Assembly: GCF_000423025.1 (NCBI RefSeq) | Contig: NZ_AUHE01000002.1 | Span: 248,001 to 312,000 of the forward strand | Direction: 5' to 3' | Source of the DNA: Gordonia shandongensis DSM 45094 | Lineage (GTDB): Bacteria; Actinomycetota; Actinomycetes; Mycobacteriales; Mycobacteriaceae | DNA length: 64,000 bases | Shown: piece by piece, positions 53,185 to 64,000 of the stretch | Layout: every line of letters starts with the position of its first letter | How positions within the stretch are numbered: the first letter of the stretch is position 1 | Made by a program: the position numbers and the translations under genes | Notes under the pieces: generated by a model | Told to the model about the DNA's origin: nothing | Databases searched by the model: none | What the model saw: only the letters and a program-made list of their open reading frames with translations

Positions 53185-54077
53185 CAGTAGATCCTTCCGG
53201 TCGGAATCGACCGCAGCGGAACTCGATGTGCGGGGTTCCGGATGACGACCGGTTGTTCGATCGGGGTGTCGTAGAAGGTCAGGAAACGTGTCTTGCCACG
53301 GTGGACCTCGATGAAGTGCGGGGTGCGGTCCAGAACGTATCCCGCCGGTGCCGCGATCTCCTCGACCCGATATCCGCCGGGCGGCAGTTCGCCGATGGTG
53401 GCGACTCCGGCCGCCGACGTGGTCGTCTCCCGGACGAGGTCCCCGGACTCATGCGTGACGCGGAAGCGCGCGCCGGCCAACACGGCTCCGGTCACCTTGT
53501 CGCGTTTGGTGATCGACACGGCCCCGACGCTCGAGTGCTGACGCCCCATCTTGACCACGATCGAGTAGGCCTGTCCCGGTGCCAGTGTGAAGGACTTCGG
53601 TTCGAGGACGGCGATGTTGTAGTCGCCGACGACGGCTGCCACGCTGGCCCGCACGGTCCCCGCGGGCACCCGGACCGTCGAGGGTGTCGACACCGTCTGG
53701 AAGGGGCCGTGCTCGGGTCCCAGTTCCACGCGCACACCGGCGACGGCGTGCCCGTCGACCATGTCGACGGCTGTCACCGACACGGTTCCCGATCCGCGCG
53801 GCGTCGTGCTGGGGGTCGTTGTACTGGGTGTCGTCGAGCTGGGTGGGGTCGTGCTCGACGACGGCGCGGACGGGGACTCGGTGGACCGGGGCGGGGTGGA
53901 CGACTCGACGGTCGTCGGCGCCGGAGGAGAGGCCGCCGGGGGCGTATCGGCCGGGGAGGAGGAATCGACTGCCGGCGCGTCGGCCCGAGCCTGGGGTACG
54001 ACGAACACCGCGGCGGTGGCCAGTGCGACCAGGATCGCTGCGACCGCCACGAGAATGCGATGCGGTGACTTCTTCAT
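53184..54077 (-). CDS. SpaA-fold surface protein 1 (adjacent to sortase)
   Basis: 297 residues. A signal peptide (about 1-33, RADA) leads into a Ser/Thr/Pro stalk (35-95). A first beta-sandwich of Cna-B/carboxypeptidase-regulatory type (97-178) and a SpaA prealbumin-like domain (184-272) follow. The SpaA domain keeps the residues used for internal isopeptide bonds: Lys191 in SITKRDKVTG, Glu239 in YRVEE and Asp270 in TFYDTP. There is no LPXTG-helix-basic tail. The chain ends RNPAHRVPLRSIPTGR-IY, nearly identical to its neighbour at 54223. It is coupled to the sortase by TGATG. Confidence 0.85.
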   Translation of the reverse strand: MKKSPHRILVAVAAILVALATAAVFVVPQARADAPAVDSSSPADTPPAASPPAPTTVESSTPPRSTESPSAPSSSTTPPSSTTPSTTTPSTTPRGSGTVSVTAVDMVDGHAVAGVRVELGPEHGPFQTVSTPSTVRVPAGTVRASVAAVVGDYNIAVLEPKSFTLAPGQAYSIVVKMGRQHSSVGAVSITKRDKVTGAVLAGARFRVTHESGDLVRETTTSAAGVATIGELPPGGYRVEEIAAPAGYVLDRTPHFIEVHRGKTRFLTFYDTPIEQPVVIRNPAHRVPLRSIPTGRIY

Positions 54078-54097
54078 GGTGAACTCCTGCTGTGTGT

Positions 54098-54118
54098 CCG
54101 GCGGAATCGGACCGCCGG
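54098..54118 (-). promoter_or_regulatory. Inverted repeat in the SpaA-like 1 leader
   Basis: CCGGCGG (54098-54104) and CCGCCGG (54112-54118) form a perfect 7-bp inverted repeat with a 7-nt spacer. It lies 21 bp upstream of the ATG at 54077 (minus strand), in the 145-bp spacer between the two SpaA-like genes. It may be an operator or an RNA hairpin. Confidence 0.35.
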
Positions 54119-54222
54119 AGCGCGGGTCCCGACATCTGTTACGTCGGCCACGGCGACAACACGGTTACGGTGCGGTGCGGTCGCGTCATTCGGCCGAATG
54201 GATCGTCCGGGCGGCCCGCCGA

Positions 54223-54903
54223 TCAGGCGGTGCGCCCGGTCGGGACCGAACGGAGCGGGACGCGGTCGGCGGGATTCCGCTGCGCGGTGTAGCCGACGGG
54301 CAGGTCGTAGAAGACGGCCTCGGTGAACCATCCGCGAGGCACACGGATCCGCTGGGGTGTCGTGTCCAGGACATAGCCGCGGGGTGCACCGGTCTCGGTG
54401 ACGACGTAGCAACCGGGCGGCACGGCGACCGTGCCGATGCCGTCGGCTCCCGTCGTCACCGTCGCCGCACGTCGGCCGGACCGACAACCGACGAGCTCGA
54501 AGGAGGCTCCGCCGAGCATCGCCCCGGTGACGCGATCCCTCTTGTGGAGGACCAGTCCGCTGCCCGGGGCGGGTTCGGTGGGCGACGTCGAGGGGGTGCT
54601 GGGCGATGATCTCGGGGTCGAACTCACGCGCGACGACGGGGGCTCAGATGATGCGGGCTGGGACGACGAGGGCTCAGATGACGAGGGCTCAGGTGCTGCG
54701 GGCTGGGACGACGATCGCGGGGCCGACTCCGACGTCGCGGTCGGAACGGCCGTGTCGGCCGGCGTGCCCGCCCCCGGTACACCCGAACCCGCGTCACCCG
54801 GCGGATCCTGGGCGGTCGACGGCGAGACGACCGCCACGATCAAGGCCAGGGCGCCGAGGAGCGCGGTGACGAATGCGGCGCTACGGCGAATCCAACGGTT
54901 CAT
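54223..54903 (-). CDS. SpaA-fold surface protein 2
   Basis: 226 residues. A signal peptide (about 1-31, ending STAQ) is followed by a long Ser/Pro/Glu-rich stalk with repeats (60-112, SSSQPAAPEPSSSEPSS) and a single SpaA domain (115-202). Candidate isopeptide residues are Lys121 in LHKRDRVTG, Glu170 in VVTETG and Asp200 in VFYDLP. Cys140 and Cys165 may form a disulfide. The end, RNPADRVPLRSVPTGR-TA, matches the neighbour's C-terminus at 14 of 16 positions. A strong GGAGGTG precedes the ATG. It is the first gene of the sortase locus. Confidence 0.85.
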   Translation of the reverse strand: MNRWIRRSAAFVTALLGALALIVAVVSPSTAQDPPGDAGSGVPGAGTPADTAVPTATSESAPRSSSQPAAPEPSSSEPSSSQPASSEPPSSRVSSTPRSSPSTPSTSPTEPAPGSGLVLHKRDRVTGAMLGGASFELVGCRSGRRAATVTTGADGIGTVAVPPGCYVVTETGAPRGYVLDTTPQRIRVPRGWFTEAVFYDLPVGYTAQRNPADRVPLRSVPTGRTA

Positions 54904-55057
54904 GGGGCACCTCCGAGGGCGTGAAGCGCCGGCCCGACACGAGTCGGCGCGGCGGCGTCGACTCCCGACAGCGATGAATGCGGTCTCCTACCGGGTAGAT
55001 CGGCGAAAGCTCCCGAAGAGTTACCGCCGGAGCCTCGGCTCGCGAGCGGGCGAACGC

Positions 55058-56614
55058 TTATTCGGCGAGCACCGCGGCCTTCAGATCGCCCTTCACCAGT
55101 TTCCCGGTCGGCGTTCGCGGAAGTTCGTCCACGAATCGGATCTCCCGAGGCACCTTGTACGGAGCCAGCTCCGCGGTGGCATGGGCGAGCAGTTCGGCCG
55201 CCAACTCCGGCGACCCCGACGCGGTGTCCACCAGCTGCACGAAACCGACGGGCCGTTCGCCCAGATCCTCGTCGGGCAGACCGATCACCGCGACGTCGTA
55301 CACGGCCTCGTGGTTGATGAGCACGTTCTCCGCCTCCTGGGGGTAGATGTTCACCCCGCCCGAGATGATCATGAAGGCACGCCGATCCGTCAGGTACAGG
55401 AACCCCTCCTCGTCGAGATAGCCGAGGTCGCCGGTCGTCGCCCACGTGTCATGCAGCGGGTGTTGCGCCTCGCGGGTCTTGTCCGGATCGTTGTGGTACT
55501 CGAACGGCATCTCCTCGCGCTCGAAGTACACGGTGCCGACCTCGCCGACGGGCAGATCCGCTCCGTCGTCATCGCAGATGTGCACCACACCGAGCGCCGG
55601 GCGTCCCACCGATCCGGGATGCGCGAGCGCATCGGCGGAGTTGATCAGCGTGACACCGGCCGATTCGGTCGCCGCGTAGTACTCGTTGATCACCGGTCCC
55701 CACCATTCGATCATCCTGCGCTTGACCTCGGCCGGGCACGGTGCGGCGGCGTGGATGGCGCACTGCAGGCTCGAGACGTCATAGCGGTTGCGAACCTCGT
55801 CGGGCAGCTTCAGCATGCGGACGAACATCGTCGGCACCCATTGGCTGTGAGTGACCCGATAGTCCTGGATGTACTGCAGCGCCATCTCCGGGTCGAAGCG
55901 GTCCATCAGGATCGTCGTACCGCCGAGGGAGTTCACCATCGCGCAATAGCGCAGGGGGGCGGCGTGGTACAGCGGGGCGGGCGACAGGTAGACGGTCTCG
56001 GTGTCGAATCCGTACGCGGGTCCGAAGACTGCGGACACCAGGTCGGGGATCTGGTCGACCTGCCCCTGGGGGATGGCGGGGCGGATCCCCTTGGGCCTGC
56101 CCGTGGTCCCGGACGAGTACAGCATGTCGGTGCCGCGAGGCTGGTCGGTCAGCGGCGCCGGCGACGCCGCGGCGAGGAGTTCGGCGTGGTCGCCGAATCC
56201 GGGCACGCCGCCGTCGCCCGCCGCGGACGACCACCCGATTCGACGCGACGGATCGGCCAGTGCCGGAATCTCGTGGGCACGCGACACGGCGGGCGCCACC
56301 GATGACGCCGCGAAGACGATCCGCGCATCGCAGTCGGCGAGGATGTAGTTGACCTCCGACGGCGTGAGGTGATGGTTCACGGCGGTGACGTACATGCCGC
56401 TGCGCACCGCCGCCCAGTACACCCCGAACGCTCGCAGATCGTTGTCGGAGACGATGGCCACGGTGTCGCCCGGGCCGAGCCCGAGACCTCGGAGATGATT
56501 GGCGATCCGCGTCGAATCGTCGGTCAACTCGGCGTAGGTGAGTGTCTCTCCGGTGGCCGGACGGATGATCGCCGGTTTATCGGGGGTGCTGGCGGCGAAT
56601 GTTCCCGGGTACAT
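55058..56614 (-). CDS. Acyl-CoA synthetase (AMP-binding, FadD family)
   Basis: 518 residues. The adenylate-forming family markers are MLYSSGTTGRPKGIRPAIP (P-loop), YYAATESAGVTLI, TTGDLGYLDEEGFLYLTDRR and the catalytic Lys in RTPTGKLVKGDLKAAV at the C-terminus. It should activate a fatty or other carboxylic acid to a CoA thioester; the substrate is unknown. ATG 56614 is chosen because AGGAG lies 8 nt upstream. A palindrome typical of TetR operators overlaps its promoter, suggesting regulation by acyl-CoA-responsive repressors. Confidence 0.9.
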   Translation of the reverse strand: MYPGTFAASTPDKPAIIRPATGETLTYAELTDDSTRIANHLRGLGLGPGDTVAIVSDNDLRAFGVYWAAVRSGMYVTAVNHHLTPSEVNYILADCDARIVFAASSVAPAVSRAHEIPALADPSRRIGWSSAAGDGGVPGFGDHAELLAAASPAPLTDQPRGTDMLYSSGTTGRPKGIRPAIPQGQVDQIPDLVSAVFGPAYGFDTETVYLSPAPLYHAAPLRYCAMVNSLGGTTILMDRFDPEMALQYIQDYRVTHSQWVPTMFVRMLKLPDEVRNRYDVSSLQCAIHAAAPCPAEVKRRMIEWWGPVINEYYAATESAGVTLINSADALAHPGSVGRPALGVVHICDDDGADLPVGEVGTVYFEREEMPFEYHNDPDKTREAQHPLHDTWATTGDLGYLDEEGFLYLTDRRAFMIISGGVNIYPQEAENVLINHEAVYDVAVIGLPDEDLGERPVGFVQLVDTASGSPELAAELLAHATAELAPYKVPREIRFVDELPRTPTGKLVKGDLKAAVLAE

Positions 56615-56649
56615 GGGCGGGCTCCTGTCTGTGGGGTGCGTCTCCACAG

Positions 56650-56671
56650 ACAGTAACTGAGCGAGCGCTCA
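56650..56671 (-). promoter_or_regulatory. fadD promoter with TetR-type palindrome
   Basis: The palindrome TGAGCG-AG-CGCTCA (56658-56671) has perfect 6-bp arms with a 2-nt spacer. It lies just upstream of TACTGT (minus strand, 56655-56650), a -10 element 36 nt before the ATG at 56614. A repressor bound there would block the promoter. The motif differs from the AcnR consensus, so the neighbouring AcnR is probably not the regulator. Confidence 0.5.
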
Positions 56672-56709
56672 TTCGGTGGCGGATCGGTGAATGACCGTCG
56701 CCGCTCCCA

Positions 56710-57282
56710 TCACTCGCCGAGCGGCGCGCGCACCGAGGCCTCCACCAGATCGAGTACGGCGTGCAGGTCGTCGGTCGACTGGCCGGACGCCAACCGGGTG
56801 ACGATGCCGTCGAGGATCACGTCGAGATAGGTCACCAGCACCTCGGGCTCCACGTCCTTGCGGAGACTGCCGGCCTGCCGTTTCCGCTCCAGCCGGGCCA
56901 ACGTCGCGGCTTCGCGGTCGGCGCTCTGCGCCTCCCACGCCTCACGGAACCCGGGGTCCGAACGGATCTTCCGGACGATCTCCAGACGCGTGCTCAGCCA
57001 CTCGTAGTCCTTGGGGCGGGCCAAGATGTCGCGCATCACCTGCACGAGGCCCTCCTGAGCGGCGACGTCCGCCATGCGTTCGGCGTCCTCCCGAGCCAAG
57101 GCGAGGAAGAGCGCCTCCTTGTCCTTGAAGTGGTGGAAGATCGCACCCCGAGACAGCCCGGTGGCCTCCTCGAGGCGTTTGACCGTGGCTCCGTCGTATC
57201 CGTATTCGGCGAAACAGTGCCGCGCGCCGTCGAGAATCTCCCGACGACGCGCGGCGAGCCGATCATCACTGACTCTCGGCAT
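56710..57282 (-). CDS. acnR: TetR-family repressor of aconitase, AcnR
   Basis: 190 residues. An N-terminal TetR helix-turn-helix (REILDGARHCFAEYGYDGAT, RLEEATGLSRGAIFHHFKDK) is followed by a ligand/dimer domain. It is clearly similar to corynebacterial AcnR, which represses acn. It sits 34 bp downstream of acn on the same strand, the usual arrangement. A matching operator is found in front of acn at 60231-60246. The start is ATG 57282 (GTG 57285 directly before it), with GGGGAA upstream. Confidence 0.92.
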   Translation of the reverse strand: MPRVSDDRLAARRREILDGARHCFAEYGYDGATVKRLEEATGLSRGAIFHHFKDKEALFLALAREDAERMADVAAQEGLVQVMRDILARPKDYEWLSTRLEIVRKIRSDPGFREAWEAQSADREAATLARLERKRQAGSLRKDVEPEVLVTYLDVILDGIVTRLASGQSTDDLHAVLDLVEASVRAPLGE

Positions 57283-57316
57283 CACTGTTCCCCGTCGCTT
57301 CGCGCGGGCAGGGTGA

Positions 57317-61027
<3,711 letters not shown>

Positions 61028-61038
61028 GGCCGTATCTG

Positions 61039-61056
61039 CACGGCGTTCGGGCCGTG
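61039..61056 (+). terminator. Stem-loop terminator candidate after the Rv1476-like gene
   Basis: CACGGC (61039-61044) pairs with GCCGTG (61051-61056) around a 6-nt loop and is followed by TTATT. It lies 12 bp after the stop. The short T-rich tail makes it a modest candidate. Confidence 0.45.
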
Positions 61057-61069
61057 TTATTCAACTGTG

Positions 61070-61199
61070 ACGATTTTCTAAGGCTTTCGCCTTTCTGCAG
61101 TTGGTGAACGTTTCCGCAGGTAATCACGTATTTGTAATTCATCGAACCAGGTTTCACGTGTTGCCTATGTGACGTACGGTGCTGGAGACACTTTATGGT
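61070..61199 (+). promoter_or_regulatory. AT-rich regulatory region upstream of ripA
   Basis: This 207-bp spacer is the most AT-rich stretch near here. It contains a 5-bp hairpin (61080-61084 with 61089-61093), TTTGTAATT at 61131-61139, and TCACGT at 61124-61129 and again at 61154-61159, spaced exactly 30 bp (about three helical turns). TATGGT (61194-61199) is a -10 candidate with TGACGT about 18 bp upstream. The spaced repeats suggest an activator or repressor site. Confidence 0.4.
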
Positions 61200-61234
61200 G
61201 CTCAGGGGATTGACGTTACAAGGGAGTACTCGAG

Positions 61235-62683
61235 TTGAAGCCAGCCTCTTCCGGCGCGCGCTGGGCGATCCGCGGTGCCGCCCTCGGCGCCGCCGTGCTC
61301 GTCGGCCTACTGGGTGCGGGGCCAGCGGCCGCCGACCCCGGCAAGGCCGATCCCGTCGCGTCCTTGATCAACCAGATCGCCGACGTCGACCAGTCCCTCA
61401 GCGACCTGGCGTCGAACGTCCAGATCAAACAGGAGAACGTCAACCGCACGCTGGTCGACTTCCAGAACGCCCTCGCGGCACAGCAGGTGGCCGCGGCCGC
61501 CAGCTCCAGTGCCAAGAAGTCGCTGCACTCGGTCAGTGCCCGAGTGGAGGCCGCCCAGAAGGAGTTCGATGCATTCGTCCGGTCGGTCAACCGGCAGGGC
61601 AACAATCGCGGAGCGATGACCAAGTACGTCGCGTCCGACGATCCCTCGAAGGTTCTCGACCAGATGACGGCCGTCGACCAGATCACCCGCGATCAGCAGG
61701 CGACGATCCGCAAACTCCAGGTGGCGCGCAACCAGCAGGCCAACCGGGTCGCCGCCACCGAGGCCACGCGGCTGCAGACGACGATGGCGGCCGATGACGC
61801 GGCGGCCCGCAAGCGCGCCGCGGTCTCGGCGGTCAAGGAGGCGGAGACCGCCCTGTCCACCCAGCGGGGCAAACGGGAGAAGCTGGTCTCCGAGCGGGAC
61901 TCGTTGACCCAGCGGCTCAAGGCGATGCGTCAGACGACCTCCGGCGACTCGGGGAGCCGCACCCCGGCAGACGCGATCGACAAGGCCCTCAAGAAGATTC
62001 CGAGCAAGCCGGTGGCCGGCGACGACGCGGTGGCGCAGGCGGCGGAAGCAGCGACCAAGCTCGCCGTCGAGACGGGCCAGGCACTGCTGGCGAGCCTGAT
62101 CGGCAAGCAGGACCTCCCGAAGTCCGAGTTCTTGAACGAGTTGGGCATCGGCGGCAGCAGCGAGGAGCCCGGCGGCGATGTGATCTCGCGCCTCGGTTCG
62201 AACCTGCTCGGCGGCCTCCTCGGCGGCGGGGGCGGCGGTGAGATCCGCCCGGGCCTGCGGGGCCCCCAGGCGATCGATCTCGTGATCGACCGGATGAAGT
62301 CGCAGCTCGGCGTCACCTACGCCTGGGGCGGCGGTGACGCCAACGGACCGACGCTCGGCATCCGGGACGGCGGTGTGGCCGACAGTTACGGCGACTACCA
62401 GAAGGTCGGATTCGACTGCTCGGGCCTGATGATCTACGGCTTCGCCGCCGTCGGCATCGATCTGCCGCACTACACCGGATACCAGTACACCTCCGGGCCC
62501 CAGGTCCCGCTGTCGGAGATGAAGCGCGGAGACATGATCTTCTACGGACCCAACGCCAGCCAGCACGTGGCGTTGATCCTCGGCGACGGGACGATGATCG
62601 AGGCGCCCGCCTCGGGCGACGTCGTGAAGATCTCGCCGGTCCGCACCGACGGCGCCATGCCGAATGTCGTGCGGCTCCTCTGA
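61235..62683 (+). CDS. ripA: RipA-like NlpC/P60 peptidoglycan hydrolase
   Basis: 482 residues. A signal peptide (about 1-34, AAAD) precedes a long coiled-coil (about 45-235: VDQSLSDLASNVQIKQENVN, RKLQVARNQQANRVAATEAT). A linker with a Gly-rich segment (LLGGLLGGGGGGEI) leads to a C-terminal NlpC/P60 domain. Catalytic residues are Cys in VGFDCSGLMIYGF and His in SQHVALILGDG. RipA cleaves stem peptides at the septum in mycobacteria, and the coiled-coil holds the hydrolase inactive. The TTG start follows AAGGGAG. It is next to moxR1, as in mycobacteria. Confidence 0.94.
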   Translation: MKPASSGARWAIRGAALGAAVLVGLLGAGPAAADPGKADPVASLINQIADVDQSLSDLASNVQIKQENVNRTLVDFQNALAAQQVAAAASSSAKKSLHSVSARVEAAQKEFDAFVRSVNRQGNNRGAMTKYVASDDPSKVLDQMTAVDQITRDQQATIRKLQVARNQQANRVAATEATRLQTTMAADDAAARKRAAVSAVKEAETALSTQRGKREKLVSERDSLTQRLKAMRQTTSGDSGSRTPADAIDKALKKIPSKPVAGDDAVAQAAEAATKLAVETGQALLASLIGKQDLPKSEFLNELGIGGSSEEPGGDVISRLGSNLLGGLLGGGGGGEIRPGLRGPQAIDLVIDRMKSQLGVTYAWGGGDANGPTLGIRDGGVADSYGDYQKVGFDCSGLMIYGFAAVGIDLPHYTGYQYTSGPQVPLSEMKRGDMIFYGPNASQHVALILGDGTMIEAPASGDVVKISPVRTDGAMPNVVRLL

Positions 62684-62749
62684 GTCGCCACGAGTCCCGC
62701 TACTGTGGGTGGCGGTATCACGCACGCCTCGACCGGCAGGAGCATCGGT

Positions 62750-63961
62750 TTGACATCACCTGGCAGCAGCGGACGCACCCGCGTCACCTCGACGCGGTCG
62801 GTCACGGACGCGACCGACCCGACCCTCACCGCTGAGGATCGTGCGCTCTTGGAGCGCACGATGTTCGAGGTCAAGCGTGTGATCGTGGGACAGGACAAGC
62901 TCGTCGAGCGCATCCTGACCGGGCTGTTGGCCCGCGGTCACATCCTTCTCGAAGGTGTTCCCGGCGTGGCCAAGACGCTGGCCGTGGAGACCTTCGCCAC
63001 CGTGATCGGCGGCAGCTTCTCGCGGGTGCAGTTCACGCCCGACCTGGTACCGACCGACCTCATCGGCACCCGCATCTACCGGCAGGGCCGAGAGGAGTTC
63101 GAGACCGAGCTGGGGCCGGTGGTCGCCAACTTCGTCCTCGCGGACGAGATCAACCGCGCACCGGCCAAAGTGCAGTCGGCCCTGCTCGAGGTGATGGCCG
63201 AGCGTCATGTCTCGATCGGCGGCACCACGCACCCGATGCCCGACCCCTTCCTGGTGATGGCGACGCAGAACCCGATCGAGAACGAAGGCGTCTACCCGCT
63301 GCCCGAGGCGCAGCGCGACCGCTTCCTGTTCAAGGTCCTCGTCGACTACCCCTCGGTCGAGGAGGAGCGCGAGATCGTCTACCGGATGGGGAACACTCCG
63401 CCCACGGCATCGCAGATTCTCGATCCGGCTGCGACGATCCGGCTCCAGCAGCTGGCCGGGACGGTGTTCGTGCATCACGCGCTCGTCGACTACGTGGTTC
63501 GCGTCATCACGGCGACGCGGCGGCCCGAGGAGGCCGGACTCGGCGACGTGGCTCAGTGGCTCTCATACGGCGCATCGCCGCGCGCGACGCTGGGAATCAT
63601 CGCCTCGGCGCGGGCGCTGGCGCTCATCCACGGTCGTGACTACGTGATCCCGCAGGACGTCGTCGAGGTGATCCCCGATGTGCTGCGGCATCGTCTCGTA
63701 CTCTCGTACGACGCCCTGGCCGACGAGGTGTCGCCCGACCACATCATCACGCGCGTGTTGCAGACGATCGCGCTGCCGCAGGTCGCCGCGGCCCCCAGTG
63801 CGCCGCCGCAGGTCGCCGCGCCCGGTCCCCAGCAGCCGGCGGCCCAGCAGCCGGCGGCCCAGCAGTCGGCTGCCCAGCACCCGGTGGCCCAGCAGCAGGC
63901 GCCCCAGCAGCACCCGGTGAACCCGCAGCCGAACCAGCAGCAGGGCGATGCCGGTCAATAG
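62750..63961 (+). CDS. moxR1: MoxR-family AAA ATPase
   Basis: 403 residues. The AAA core shows Walker A LLEGVPGVAKTLAVETFA, Walker B FVLADEINRAPAKVQSALLE and sensor MATQNPIENEGVYPLPEAQR. MoxR ATPases work as chaperones with VWA/DUF58-type partners, and the next gene fits that pattern. The TTG start at 62750 follows AGGAG. The C-terminus has a low-complexity Gln/Pro/Ala tail (about 352-403) built from six 15-bp repeats, beyond the normal end of the domain. The stop overlaps the next gene's start region. Confidence 0.94.
   Translation: MTSPGSSGRTRVTSTRSVTDATDPTLTAEDRALLERTMFEVKRVIVGQDKLVERILTGLLARGHILLEGVPGVAKTLAVETFATVIGGSFSRVQFTPDLVPTDLIGTRIYRQGREEFETELGPVVANFVLADEINRAPAKVQSALLEVMAERHVSIGGTTHPMPDPFLVMATQNPIENEGVYPLPEAQRDRFLFKVLVDYPSVEEEREIVYRMGNTPPTASQILDPAATIRLQQLAGTVFVHHALVDYVVRVITATRRPEEAGLGDVAQWLSYGASPRATLGIIASARALALIHGRDYVIPQDVVEVIPDVLRHRLVLSYDALADEVSPDHIITRVLQTIALPQVAAAPSAPPQVAAPGPQQPAAQQPAAQQSAAQHPVAQQQAPQQHPVNPQPNQQQGDAGQ
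63830..63919 (+). repeat. Six 15-bp in-frame tandem repeats in moxR1
   Basis: Six consecutive 15-nt units (63830-63844, then every 15 nt to 63919) begin with CAGCA and have the core CAGCAGCCGGCGGCC. The first two are identical and the rest diverge progressively. They encode QQPAA-type pentapeptides in the MoxR1 C-terminal tail. Confidence 0.85.
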
Positions 63962-64000
63962 CGGTCTGCCGTCGTTCGCGGACGGCACACTCACCGACCC
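63948..64000 (+). CDS. Start of a DUF58-type protein gene (truncated by window end)
   Basis: Only the first 17 complete codons are visible (MPVNSGLPSFADGTLTD). ATG 63948 overlaps the end of moxR1 by 14 nt. In mycobacteria the gene after moxR1 encodes a DUF58 protein with a similar short lead-in, so this is probably the same gene. Not enough sequence is present to confirm it. Confidence 0.5.
   Translation, partial: MPVNSGLPSFADGTLTD

Noticed and set aside
53184-54077. Frameshifted LPXTG tail on the SpaA-like protein
   Set aside because: I checked whether a lost hydrophobic anchor follows in another frame. The stop overlaps the sortase start, and the neighbour gene has the same short end, so the tail is genuine.
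61028-61234. c-di-AMP (ydaO-type) riboswitch before the cell-wall hydrolase
   Set aside because: Such elements precede some actinobacterial hydrolase genes, but I could not match the conserved core blocks here.

Overview
The window is high-GC actinobacterial DNA with the gene order of the mycolic-acid-containing Mycobacteriales. It runs parallel to the Mycobacterium tuberculosis Rv1391-Rv1480 segment, with insertions and losses, and a Gordonia-like organism (or close relative) fits best. Support comes from the neighbour sets coaBC-metK-priA-fmt-rsmB-rpe-ribD, uvrC-rapZ-yvcK-whiA, gap-pgk-tpi-secG-ppc, pgl-opcA-zwf-tal-tkt, sufR-B-D-C-S-U-T and acnR-acn-(Rv1476-like)-ripA-moxR1. Almost all of it is chromosomal housekeeping DNA, densely packed with start/stop overlaps. 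I see no tRNA, rRNA, IS element, prophage or CRISPR array.

Layout. 1-8.5 kb: CoA and SAM synthesis, replication restart, initiator-tRNA formylation, rRNA methylation, an amino-acid:sodium symporter and ribulose-phosphate epimerase. 8.5-12.7 kb: riboflavin genes ribD, an FMN riboswitch, ribE, ribBA and ribH, then a small PH-domain membrane protein. 12.7-17.8 kb: uvrC and the rapZ-yvcK-whiA block. 17.9-24.3 kb: lower glycolysis, secG and PEP carboxylase. 24.4-30.9 kb (minus strand): the pentose-phosphate operon. 31-38.2 kb: haem O and haem A synthases around an ABC transporter, a quinone reductase, a conserved small protein and an MptB-type mannosyltransferase. 38.3-44.6 kb: the complete SUF Fe-S cluster operon.

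44.7-57 kb is the accessory part: a lipoprotein, an exported histidine phosphatase, a thioredoxin, an unrecognised membrane-anchored protein, an SDR/lycopene-cyclase pair, an ABC-F ATPase, a sortase with two SpaA-like surface proteins, and an acyl-CoA synthetase. 56.7-64 kb: AcnR, aconitase, an Rv1476-like protein, a RipA-like NlpC/P60 hydrolase, MoxR1 and the first codons of the next gene.

The most interesting locus is 52.6-54.9 kb. A lipoprotein-type sortase (His106, Cys178, Arg190) is co-directional with two secreted Ser/Thr/Pro-stalk SpaA-fold proteins. Those proteins have no LPXTG-plus-membrane-anchor tail but share an almost identical C-terminus, RNPA(H/D)RVPLRS(I/V)PTGR, which could be an unconventional sorting or docking signal. 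Other notable points are an AcnR operator in front of acn, a perfect palindrome abutting the sufR start codon, a different palindrome in front of fadD, many promoters whose -10 element lies 6-8 nt before the start codon (leaderless-type transcription), and several short tandem repeats in gene tails and spacers.
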